Source: Actinomycetota bacterium
Lineage (GTDB): Bacteria > Actinomycetota > Actinomycetes > Nanopelagicales > Nanopelagicaceae
DNA length: 6,843 bases
NCBI GenBank assembly: GCA_009699165.1
Contig: WLOR01000073.1
Coordinates: forward strand, 1 to 6,843
Direction: 5' to 3'
A program made the position numbers and the translations under genes. Below the pieces are notes generated by a model that worked only from the letters and a program-made list of their open reading frames with translations, was not told where the DNA came from and did not search any database. This document shows positions 1-5,704 of this stretch, one piece after another (position 1 is the stretch's first letter; every line of letters starts with the position of its first letter).

Positions 1-5
1 ACTAG

Positions 6-79
6 TAGCGGGAGCGGGACTTGAACCCACGACACAGCGATTATGAGCCGCTTGCTCTACCAAGCTGAGCTACCCCGCC
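6..79 (-). tRNA. tRNA-Met (anticodon CAU), elongator type
   Basis: Read on the minus strand, a complete cloverleaf is present: 7-bp acceptor stem (GGCGGGG with UCCCGCU, with G-U wobbles at both ends of the stem), D-arm GCUC/GAGC with the GG pair in the loop, anticodon stem AGCGG/UCGCU around loop CUCAUAA (anticodon CAU), and T-arm GUGGG/CCCGC with a normal UUCAAGU loop. The discriminator is A and CCA is not encoded. The anticodon stem lacks the three consecutive G-C pairs of initiator tRNA, so this is not tRNA-fMet. A tRNA-Ile2 with lysidine-modified CAU cannot be fully excluded, but the sequence resembles actinobacterial elongator tRNA-Met and follows tRNA-Thr as it often does in that phylum. 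Confidence 0.93.
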
Positions 80-92
80 AGGGGTGTGCTTT

Positions 93-126
93 GAAAAGAT
101 CTCCGTCTAGTGAAGGAGCTCTTTTC
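93..126 (-). repeat. Inter-tRNA hairpin (12-bp stem, one mismatch)
   Basis: Positions 93-104 and 115-126 are inverted repeats matching at 11 of 12 positions, with a 10-nt loop between them. The stem fills most of the 48-nt spacer between tRNA-Thr and tRNA-Met. In the transcript it starts one nucleotide after the tRNA-Thr discriminator base. No U-run follows the stem, although the 3' arm itself ends in CUUUUC. It may be a precursor-processing element for the tRNA transcript or a weak terminator; the sequence alone does not decide. Confidence 0.6.
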
Positions 127-127
127 G

Positions 128-200
128 AGCCCCCCACCGGAATCGGACCGGTGACCTTTTCCTTACCATGGAAACGCTCTACCAACTGAGCTAGGGGGGC
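128..200 (-). tRNA. tRNA-Thr (anticodon GGU)
   Basis: On the minus strand: acceptor stem GCCCCCC/GGGGGGC, D-arm GCUC/GAGC, anticodon stem UUUCC/GGAAA around loop AUGGUAA (anticodon GGU, Thr), T-stem ACCGG/CCGGU, discriminator U, and no encoded CCA. The T-loop reads UCCGAUU, so position 55 is C instead of the near-universal U that becomes pseudouridine; every stem is otherwise intact. It is transcribed just before tRNA-Met and lies 55 bp after the stop codon of the quinone-reductase gene. I could not identify a convincing promoter in that 55-bp gap. Confidence 0.95.
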
Positions 201-255
201 GCTGATTGAAGGCTGAGCGTACAGGCAGTCACTCGCTTTCGAAAAATCCACCTCT

Positions 256-1206
256 TTACTCTGCTGGATTTAGCGTGATTTTGCCAGTGGTCTCACGGGC
301 GAGCATTGCTTGGTGTGCTTCACGTGCCTGGCTCAATCCAAATGTTGCGCCAATAACTGGCTTGAGTTGGCCAGTTTTGACTAACTCAAAGAGTTCAGCG
401 ATGACATCATTCATGAGCTCTTTACTACCGAAGCAGTGTGAAAGCCAGAAACCAGTAATCGTCTTTGAACCGCCCATCAAAGATCCCGGGTGAATCATTG
501 TTGGTGCAGTGCGCGATGCCATTCCAAAAGTAATCAAACGACCAAACGGTGCGAGTGCCTCAAGGCTTACATCAAATGTTTTTCCGCCAACCATCTCTAA
601 CACTAAATCGACTGGCTTGCCATCATTAGCTTCGAGAATTGCAGCAAGAAGTCTGTCTTGATCTGCATCAATAACAACATCGGCTCCTAATGATTTTGCC
701 AAAGCACGTTTATCTTCAGTTGATGCAACGGCAATAACTTTAGCGCCCCACAACTTTGCTAATTGAATTGCAATTGTTCCTACGCCACCAGCTGCTGCGT
801 GAATGACAACAGTTTCACCTGGTTTCACATGACCAACTGTTTTTAAAATATGCCAAGCCGTTGAACCTTGAACCAACATGCACAGTGCCTGAGCATCGCT
901 GACAGCATCAGGAATATCAATCATTGCTGCTGAATATGCAAGTGTCTTCTGCGCATATCCGCCACTTGCAACTGGAGTTAAGACTCGGCGGCCGTCTGAA
1001 GTTTTTCCTACAACTTCGATTCCTGGCACTAGTGGAAGTTTCTGTGGCGACAGGTAAGAGTTTTCCGTCTGGTGAGTATCGGCGTAGTTAATTCCGATTG
1101 CTGTAACTTCAATTAACTCAAGTCCTTGGGTTGCAACTGGATCCGCAAGATCAACTAGGTGCATGGAATCGGGACCACCGAATGCGGTGATCTGAATTGC
1201 TTTCAT
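256..1206 (-). CDS. Zinc-independent MDR oxidoreductase, NADPH:quinone reductase-like
   Basis: A 316-residue cytosolic enzyme of the medium-chain dehydrogenase/reductase superfamily, quinone-oxidoreductase branch. It has an N-terminal GroES-like domain (about residues 1-120, with LPLVPGIEVVG near 57-67), then a Rossmann domain with the hallmark HAAAGGVG at 136-143 and the family-typical segment AVASTEDKRALAKSLGAD at about 159-176. The cysteine and histidine zinc ligands of classical alcohol dehydrogenases are absent, as expected for QOR. Family members transfer hydride from NADPH to quinones or other activated carbonyls; the substrate here cannot be read from sequence. The ATG lies only 3 nt after the stop of the upstream permease gene, and its AAAGGA ribosome-binding site sits inside the last codons of that gene, so it is probably cotranscribed and translationally coupled with the ABC importer. 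Length is normal for the family and the stop is TAA. Confidence 0.9.
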   Translation of the reverse strand: MKAIQITAFGGPDSMHLVDLADPVATQGLELIEVTAIGINYADTHQTENSYLSPQKLPLVPGIEVVGKTSDGRRVLTPVASGGYAQKTLAYSAAMIDIPDAVSDAQALCMLVQGSTAWHILKTVGHVKPGETVVIHAAAGGVGTIAIQLAKLWGAKVIAVASTEDKRALAKSLGADVVIDADQDRLLAAILEANDGKPVDLVLEMVGGKTFDVSLEALAPFGRLITFGMASRTAPTMIHPGSLMGGSKTITGFWLSHCFGSKELMNDVIAELFELVKTGQLKPVIGATFGLSQAREAHQAMLARETTGKITLNPAE

Positions 1207-1209
1207 TTT

Positions 1210-2106
1210 TTATCCTTTAGTAGAGCCGAGTGTGAGGCCTGAGACAAACTGCTTACGTAAAATAAAGAACACGATTAGCGTTGGAAGTGCTGCAATAACA
1301 GCCCCTGCCGCAAGCAAGTTGTAATCAGTAACAAATTCACCCTGAAGTCGGCCTAAAGCCGAGGTAATTGGCCGTTTTGAATCCGTCGACATCAACACTA
1401 AAGCCCAGAAGAAATCGTTATAGATCCACGTCGTCATCAAGACGCCAAGTGATGCTAAAGCTGGGCGCAATAGTGGCAACATAACCTTGGTGTAATGAGT
1501 AAAGACTGTTGCTCCATCGACCATTGCAGATTCGCTTATCTCTTTTGGAATCGTCTTCATATAACTAGATAAGACGAAAGTGGCAAAGCCCATCTGAAAA
1601 GCAACGTGGATTAGTACAACTCCCCACGGTGAATCATAGAGAAGCCTTGGGATGCCAACGGCTTTTCCTAAAGTTATGTACATCTTGAAAACTGGAATAA
1701 ACACTAACTGCGCAGGAAGCAAGTTACCTGCAGTGAAAAGAAGTAGAAGTGAGACATTCCATCTAAATGAGTATCGGCTGACAACGAATGCAATCAGTGA
1801 GCCAAAGAATAAAGTTAAGAAAACAGCTGGAGCTGTGATTGCAAAGGTGTTCCAGAAATATAAAGGAAGGTCCATGCGAGAAATTGCATCGGCATAATTT
1901 TGCAGGTTGAGTGTTTTAGGTAGTGAAAAAACACCATTGGCACGTACATCTTTATATGGGCGAAGTGAAGTCCATATCGTCCAAATAATTGGAAATATCC
2001 AAGCAATTGCAAAGACTCCGATAAAGGCCGAGATAAATCGATCCTTGATCTTTTGCTTATTTCTGTACTTTGTGGCGGCCGCCTGGAGTGTCACATCAAC
2101 GCTCAT
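1210..2106 (-). CDS. Carbohydrate ABC transporter permease, MalG-like
   Basis: A 298-residue inner-membrane permease of the binding-protein-dependent sugar importer family. About six hydrophobic segments are visible (roughly residues 23-45, 85-110, 117-138, 160-182, 213-238 and 264-284). The cytoplasmic EAA coupling loop, which docks onto the ATPase, is at about 189-214 (ESAMVDGA, then ML-PLLRP). The C-terminus ends in the SGLTLGSTKG type of tail seen in MalG-class subunits. The ATG overlaps the stop of the MalF-like gene in an ATGA, and the ribosome-binding site is weak, so translation probably depends on coupling. An in-frame stop three codons upstream leaves no earlier start. It should pair with the MalF-like subunit to form the heterodimeric channel. 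Transport of a sugar or glycoside is well supported by family, but the substrate is unknown. Confidence 0.93.
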   Translation of the reverse strand: MSVDVTLQAAATKYRNKQKIKDRFISAFIGVFAIAWIFPIIWTIWTSLRPYKDVRANGVFSLPKTLNLQNYADAISRMDLPLYFWNTFAITAPAVFLTLFFGSLIAFVVSRYSFRWNVSLLLLFTAGNLLPAQLVFIPVFKMYITLGKAVGIPRLLYDSPWGVVLIHVAFQMGFATFVLSSYMKTIPKEISESAMVDGATVFTHYTKVMLPLLRPALASLGVLMTTWIYNDFFWALVLMSTDSKRPITSALGRLQGEFVTDYNLLAAGAVIAALPTLIVFFILRKQFVSGLTLGSTKG

Positions 2107-3017
2107 TGGACATCACTCTTAAAAGTTGTACGTAGGTAAGCGATAATTGGCCCGATAGAAAGCGCAAAGAGAATTACGGCATAAGCCGCACCCTTCATCG
2201 ATGCACCTTCGCCTGCGATGTTTTGGAAGACTAGGGTTCCTAGGATTGGGAATCCTGCTGATGAGCCATAAATAATGTAGACAATATCGAATGCGCGCAG
2301 GGACTCGATAATGGTTATGACGATGACGATGACGTTAACTGGCTTCATCGCTGGGAAAATCACCTTTTTAAAGGTCTGCCACTCAGTAGCGCCATCTAGT
2401 GAAGCCGCTTCGCGTAGTGCCATATCTACAGATTTCAGGCCAGCTAAATACAACAGCATGATGTAGCCAATGTGTCGCCAAGAAGCGATAGTTAAAATTA
2501 CGTAGATATTTATATTGTAATTTCCAAAGAAGGAGATTGCATTATCAATATCACGCCCCATGAGGCCGTTAACAAAGCCATCTGGTCGCAGTAAGAAGTT
2601 CCAGATGATTCCGGTGACCGCTAGCGAAAGAACTACAGGTAAGTAATAAGCAGTTTCATAAAATTTGTGCCCGCGAATCTGGCGATCAATTTGATAGGCC
2701 AACAAAATCCCAAGTGGTGTAGCGATTCCGGCAAACCATGCGAGCCAGATTACGTTGTTGTGAATTGCTTCCCAAAAGGCTGGGGTATCAAAGAAGATAT
2801 TTTTATAGTTTGCAAGCCCAGCAAATTTAATGCGCGAGATTGAGATTCCAGACCAATATGTGAAAGAGAGAATAATTGTAAGAATCGCTGGTACCCAGAC
2901 AAGTAATAAGTGAAAAAATAAAGGTACTCCGACGAAAGCACTTAAAGTTGTTCTGTCTGCCCGAGAAAAAGCTCGACGGCGATGGGGCTTGTTAGCGCCG
3001 ATCGCCGTCGAGTTCAT
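2103..3017 (-). CDS. Carbohydrate ABC transporter permease, MalF-like
   Basis: A 304-residue membrane subunit of a sugar ABC importer. A short basic cytoplasmic N-terminus (HRRRAFSRADR at about 12-22) precedes six hydrophobic segments (roughly 28-52, 86-108, 122-144, 168-192, 224-250 and 276-296). The EAA loop lies at about 201-226 (LREAASLDGA, then VIFPAMKP). Residues such as YYLPVVLS and SWRHIGYIMLLYLAGL are typical of the MalF/UgpA class. The start is the ATG at 3017; no other ATG, GTG or TTG occurs in frame before the first membrane segment. A weak ribosome-binding site (GAUAGG) lies 8 nt upstream. Codons 2-16 form a perfect 12-bp RNA hairpin followed by five U residues, an unusual placement that may attenuate the operon. 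The stop overlaps the next gene's start (ATGA). Confidence 0.93.
   Translation of the reverse strand: MNSTAIGANKPHRRRAFSRADRTTLSAFVGVPLFFHLLLVWVPAILTIILSFTYWSGISISRIKFAGLANYKNIFFDTPAFWEAIHNNVIWLAWFAGIATPLGILLAYQIDRQIRGHKFYETAYYLPVVLSLAVTGIIWNFLLRPDGFVNGLMGRDIDNAISFFGNYNINIYVILTIASWRHIGYIMLLYLAGLKSVDMALREAASLDGATEWQTFKKVIFPAMKPVNVIVIVITIIESLRAFDIVYIIYGSSAGFPILGTLVFQNIAGEGASMKGAAYAVILFALSIGPIIAYLRTTFKSDVQ
2966..3012 (-). terminator. Terminator-like attenuator hairpin inside the 5' end of the MalF-like gene
   Basis: On the transcript, 3012-3001 (CUCGACGGCGAU) pairs perfectly with 2983-2972 (AUCGCCGUCGAG): 12 bp, 8 of them G-C, with a 17-nt loop, followed by C and then UUUUU at 2970-2966. The stem begins two nucleotides after the AUG, so an initiating ribosome would cover and melt it, while untranslated RNA could fold into an intrinsic-terminator-like shape. 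This would make permease transcription depend on permease translation. The U-run is short and the function is inferred; the inverted repeat itself is certain. Confidence 0.55.
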
Positions 3018-3040
3018 CTGTTAAACCTATCTCTTAGTTA

Positions 3041-3070
3041 GTAATTTTTGCGAATCGAAATAAAAATTAC
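3041..3070 (-). repeat. AT-rich hairpin between binding-protein and permease genes
   Basis: Positions 3041-3049 and 3062-3070 form a perfect 9-bp inverted repeat (GTAATTTTT / AAAAATTAC) with a 12-nt loop. In the mRNA it begins 3 nt after the UAG of the binding-protein gene and ends 23 nt before the permease AUG. It is too AU-rich to look like a strong intrinsic terminator. It may stabilise the 3' end of the upstream message or modulate read-through together with the GC-rich hairpin just downstream. Confidence 0.5.
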
Positions 3071-3073
3071 GAA

Positions 3074-4390
3074 CTATGCAAGAGGAGGTAGTGCATCCCA
3101 TTGTGCTTGTAGGCTGTCAACAATCTTATTGACATCCTTAGGATTCTTAAACCATGACTGAATTGCAGGTCCAACAACTGGGCCAGCAAAGTCAGGGCGT
3201 GTATCGCGGTCAAGGAACTGAGTGATGTACTTAGCCTCATCCATAACTGCTAACTGCTCCTTTTGGAATGCATCATAAGTCGATGTGTCTTGTCCCTTGT
3301 TTGCAGATGTCATTGGAATTAATGCGCCATTTGCATCTTTGGCTGCAAGAGTTGCGTTAACACCTTCCATGTCACCAGCAAACTTCAAGAAGTCTGCTCC
3401 GCCATCATTGTTAGTTCCGTTAGCAGCAACACACCATCCATCGATTGGTGCATCGACAGTGTCGCGACCGTGCTCTGGATTGATTTCTGGGAATGGAATG
3501 ATTGAAAGATCATCGTAGTCAGCCTGTGACTGCTCTTTGAAGTTTCCGCCGAACCATGAACCCATAAGCATTGATCCAGCCTTCTTCTGAAGAAGGAGCT
3601 GCATAGCGCCATCCCACTCGAGATCTAGAACGTTTGGATTCATGTAAGGAATCAACTGTGCCCAGTGTGTAAATACATCGAGAACCTTTGCATCGGTCCA
3701 CTTTTCGCGGCCGGCCAAAAGATCTACGTGGAACTGGTATCCATTGATACGAGCATTCAGAATGTCGAATGTACCCATTGCTTCCCAGCCGCCTTTATCG
3801 CCAGCTGCAAATCCAACAAGACCCTTCTTCTTCATGCCATCTAGCATCTTGAGGAACTCATCCCAGTTTGTCACTGTGTCGGCGCTTAGTCCGAGATCTT
3901 TAAACATTGACTTACGGAAATGCATACCCCATGGGTACCAAGACTTTGGAACGAAGTACTGCTTGCCATCTAAACCAGTTGATGCGATCTTGTAGCTTTC
4001 TGCATACTGATCTCCGATTGTGTCCCACACGCTTGTGAGATCTGCAAGAAGTCCCTGCTCTGCAAAGAACTGCATGCGATATCCAGCCATCCACTCAAAA
4101 GTATCGTCAGGTGTTCCCTGTAGATACTGTGAGAGGTTATTCTGGAATGCATTTGACTCTGTAGCGTTGTACTTAACTTCATTCTTTGTCTTTGCTGTGT
4201 ACGCAGCAATCAAAGCTTTATTTTGTGCTGTTGGGCCAGCATCAACGGAGCGTGCACCGTATGCAAGTGGACCTGTTGATTTAGATCCGCAACCTGCAAG
4301 GAGTGATCCTCCAGCTGCTAGTCCAAGACCGCCGACTGCAGCACCTTTAAGTACTGTACGGCGGGAAATGCCATGTGTTGCATCTGACAT
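3074..4390 (-). CDS. Carbohydrate ABC transporter substrate-binding lipoprotein (family 1)
   Basis: A 438-residue extracellular solute-binding protein anchored outside the membrane. The N-terminus carries a twin-arginine-type motif SRRTVLK (residues 9-15), a Gly/Ala/Leu-rich hydrophobic stretch and a lipobox LAGC at 31-34, so Cys34 should be lipidated and become the mature N-terminus. The mature part has the length and segments of sugar-binding family 1 (NVLDLEWDGAMQLLLQKKAG near 253-272, MGSWFGG near 286-292, then DAPIDGWCVA) and is rich in Trp/Tyr, including WYPWGMHF at about 151-158; such aromatic residues commonly stack on sugars. The start ATG has an AGGAA ribosome-binding site 8 nt upstream. 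It is the first gene of the importer operon, followed by two permeases. No ATPase gene is adjacent. The substrate cannot be assigned from sequence; a mono- or oligosaccharide or glycoside is likely. Confidence 0.93.
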   Translation of the reverse strand: MSDATHGISRRTVLKGAAVGGLGLAAGGSLLAGCGSKSTGPLAYGARSVDAGPTAQNKALIAAYTAKTKNEVKYNATESNAFQNNLSQYLQGTPDDTFEWMAGYRMQFFAEQGLLADLTSVWDTIGDQYAESYKIASTGLDGKQYFVPKSWYPWGMHFRKSMFKDLGLSADTVTNWDEFLKMLDGMKKKGLVGFAAGDKGGWEAMGTFDILNARINGYQFHVDLLAGREKWTDAKVLDVFTHWAQLIPYMNPNVLDLEWDGAMQLLLQKKAGSMLMGSWFGGNFKEQSQADYDDLSIIPFPEINPEHGRDTVDAPIDGWCVAANGTNNDGGADFLKFAGDMEGVNATLAAKDANGALIPMTSANKGQDTSTYDAFQKEQLAVMDEAKYITQFLDRDTRPDFAGPVVGPAIQSWFKNPKDVNKIVDSLQAQWDALPPLA

Positions 4391-4402
4391 TAAAGTTCCT
4401 AT

Positions 4403-4412
4403 TCTCTAGAGA
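4403..4412. promoter_or_regulatory. Perfect 10-bp palindrome TCTCTAGAGA upstream of the binding-protein RBS
   Basis: A perfect palindrome whose centre is 15 bp from that of the neighbouring palindrome at 4418-4427. It lies directly upstream of the AGGAA ribosome-binding site. It could be one half of a repressor site or occur by chance; no regulator gene is in the window. Confidence 0.3.
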
Positions 4413-4417
4413 TGAGA

Positions 4418-4427
4418 CTTTCGAAAG
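4418..4427. promoter_or_regulatory. Candidate operator palindrome CTTTCGAAAG
   Basis: A perfect 10-bp palindrome with a central CG, flanked by GA on the left and GTC on the right so that the symmetry nearly continues. Short CG-centred palindromes upstream of sugar ABC operons are typical binding sites of LacI-family repressors. The position, 28-37 bp before the start codon, suits an operator downstream of or overlapping the promoter. The regulator is not in the window, so the assignment is inference. Confidence 0.4.
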
Positions 4428-4456
4428 GTCATCGGGCATTGAAGGGGACAAGACCT

Positions 4457-4490
4457 GGTAACCCCATTAAATCTAGGGGGGATAGTTACC
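4457..4490 (-). repeat. Imperfect inverted repeat in the importer leader
   Basis: GGTAAC at 4457-4462 is complementary to GTTACC at 4485-4490. The adjacent C-run (4463-4465) can extend pairing with the G-run ending at 4481, leaving a 3-nt bulge. On the minus-strand transcript this gives a stem of about nine pairs with a loop of about 13 nt. It could be a leader hairpin or a DNA-level binding site; the transcription start is not known. Confidence 0.35.
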
Positions 4491-4553
4491 GGAGGGTAGG
4501 GGTTTCTAGATAACGAATTGGTTACTTTTGCGCCTGTATTTTGCAGAAAAGCG

Positions 4554-5333
4554 TCAGCCCTTAAGCAAGTCCCACCAGATGGTCCCTAATTCGCGTTTTT
4601 CTGGCTGGGGATTAGCAAGTAGATACTCCTGAACTTCATTACGTCGTGATGGTGGTAAGCACAGCCTGATGCGAGTGAATTCAATGGCCTGTTCGAAATC
4701 AAGATCTGCACGCGTCTCGCCGCTCCACATCTCTAAGTGAGCTGCAATTCCCATCTGTTGTAAGACATTTAACAGATCTTTGGGTGTGGGTTTAATCGGC
4801 CGCTCCAAATTCCAAAAATATTTCCACGCACTTGTTAGGTTCGCGAGTGGATGGTGTTGAGGCATTTCAATCACCACTCTCTTATTTGCATGTGCATTCA
4901 ATGCTTCAAGAAAGGGAACGATGTCTTGAACGTTGTAAACAACATGATGAGAAACAACAACATCGGCTTTTTCAACTTTTGCAGAAACTGCTGGCCAGAA
5001 TCCTAAATGAACTTTAGATTCGATTCCGCGGGTCCTTGCATTTTCTGAAAACATTTTAAGCATCACACTTTGGTGGTCGACGCCAATAACTTTTCCAGCT
5101 TTTTTCCCCATTGCAAAAGCTGCAATTCCTCCGCCACATCCGATATCAAGTATTGAACCATTATCTGGCAGTGCCTCGAAAGCCTTTTCATGCGAAGGCG
5201 ACATTTCTATTAATTGTGGAACTTGAAATATAACAGGTGGGTGTATCCAAGGGTTTTCTGGAGCTTGATCTAAAATCTCTTGTGGTATCGCCCATAACGC
5301 TAATTTTTCACCCCATAATTGCGAAGCAATCAT
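4554..5333 (-). CDS. Class I SAM-dependent methyltransferase
   Basis: A 259-residue soluble protein with a Rossmann-type methyltransferase core. Motif I, the SAM-binding glycine loop, is ILDIGCGGG at 61-69; the acidic residue that would hold the ribose hydroxyls is Asp86 in VIGVDHQ (82-88); a motif-III/IV-like strand follows as ADVVVSHHVVYNV at about 123-135. An N-terminal segment of about 55 residues (with ENPWIHPPVIF near 26-36) and a C-terminal helical part (about 180-259) probably shape the substrate pocket. The substrate is unknown; the protein resembles generic actinobacterial methyltransferases rather than a characterised RNA, protein or menaquinone enzyme. Its ATG overlaps the thioredoxin stop (ATGA) and a strong AAGGGGAAGGG ribosome-binding site lies just upstream, so it is cotranscribed with thioredoxin. 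The stop is TGA. Confidence 0.88.
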   Translation of the reverse strand: MIASQLWGEKLALWAIPQEILDQAPENPWIHPPVIFQVPQLIEMSPSHEKAFEALPDNGSILDIGCGGGIAAFAMGKKAGKVIGVDHQSVMLKMFSENARTRGIESKVHLGFWPAVSAKVEKADVVVSHHVVYNVQDIVPFLEALNAHANKRVVIEMPQHHPLANLTSAWKYFWNLERPIKPTPKDLLNVLQQMGIAAHLEMWSGETRADLDFEQAIEFTRIRLCLPPSRRNEVQEYLLANPQPEKRELGTIWWDLLKG

Positions 5334-5704
5334 TTCCCTTCCCCTTGTGCGCTCTCGGCGATTTGTTTACGCACATCGTCCATATCAAGCTCTGCGACTT
5401 TACCGATGATTTCTTCTAATGCAGAAGCTGGAACTGCCCCTGGCTGACTAAATAACAAAATACTGTCGCGAAAAATCATCAAAGTCGGAATTGAAGAAAT
5501 TCCTGCGGCCGCAGAGAGCGATTGCTCGGCCTCGGTATCTACTTTCGCAAAAGTTAAATCAGGATATTTCTCAGACATTGCCTCATACACCGGGGCAAAA
5601 GATCTGCATGGCCCGCACCAAGCGGCCCAAAAATCGACAAGAACTGTACCTTCTTGGGTAATCAACTCTTCAAACTGGGTCTCGTTTATATCCACCGTGG
5701 CCAT
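5330..5704 (-). CDS. Thioredoxin
   Basis: A 124-residue cytosolic thioredoxin. The redox site WCGPC is at residues 29-33 within VDFWAAWCGPCRSFAP, and the cis-proline segment SIPTLMIF is at 71-78, matching the classical fold. After the last helix (ALEEIIGKVAEL) there is an acidic and basic tail of about 16 residues (DMDDVRKQIAESAQGEGK), longer than in E. coli thioredoxin 1 but familiar from actinobacterial homologues. It reduces protein or persulfide disulfides, normally recharged by thioredoxin reductase, which is not in this window. The ATG directly abuts the upstream TAA (TAAATG), with a GGAG ribosome-binding site 8 nt upstream inside the membrane-methyltransferase gene. The downstream methyltransferase overlaps its stop. 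The gene symbol is left open because multiple thioredoxins per genome are common. Confidence 0.95.
   Translation of the reverse strand: MATVDINETQFEELITQEGTVLVDFWAAWCGPCRSFAPVYEAMSEKYPDLTFAKVDTEAEQSLSAAAGISSIPTLMIFRDSILLFSQPGAVPASALEEIIGKVAELDMDDVRKQIAESAQGEGK

Larger units (their letters stand above)
4391..4553 (-). promoter_or_regulatory. Presumed promoter/operator region of the sugar importer operon
   Basis: This is the largest gap in the window and the only sizeable one within the two operons, so the importer promoter most likely lies here. I see no clear -35/-10 pair; TTATCT and TAGATT (minus strand) resemble -10 boxes but lack good partners. The region contains two perfect 10-bp palindromes (4403-4412 and 4418-4427) near the start codon and a larger inverted repeat (4457-4490). 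No convincing intrinsic terminator follows the methyltransferase stop, so some read-through from the upstream run is possible. Confidence 0.5.

Noticed and set aside
57..251. 64-residue minus-strand ORF spanning tRNA-Thr
   Set aside because: It covers a complete tRNA and its flanks; the apparent protein is tRNA sequence read as codons.
201..255. Dedicated promoter for the tRNA pair
   Set aside because: No acceptable -35/-10 pair was visible (TACGCT with TTTCGA at 17 bp is too weak). The tRNAs may have a poor-consensus promoter or depend on read-through.
1..255. tRNA-associated integrated element
   Set aside because: No integrase, no direct repeat of a tRNA 3' end and no change in gene style; both tRNAs appear intact and in a normal actinobacterial order.
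206..493. 95-residue plus-strand ORF across the end of the quinone-reductase gene
   Set aside because: It is a shadow of the minus-strand gene, with no domain and no convincing ribosome-binding site.
4020..4409. 129-residue plus-strand ORF opposite the binding-protein gene
   Set aside because: It is antisense to a well-supported coding sequence and has no recognisable domain; it extends past the binding-protein start only because no stop occurs by chance.
4500..4553. Intrinsic terminator after the methyltransferase gene
   Set aside because: Short complementary words such as CTTTT/AAAAG exist, but no GC-rich stem with a following U-run could be built.
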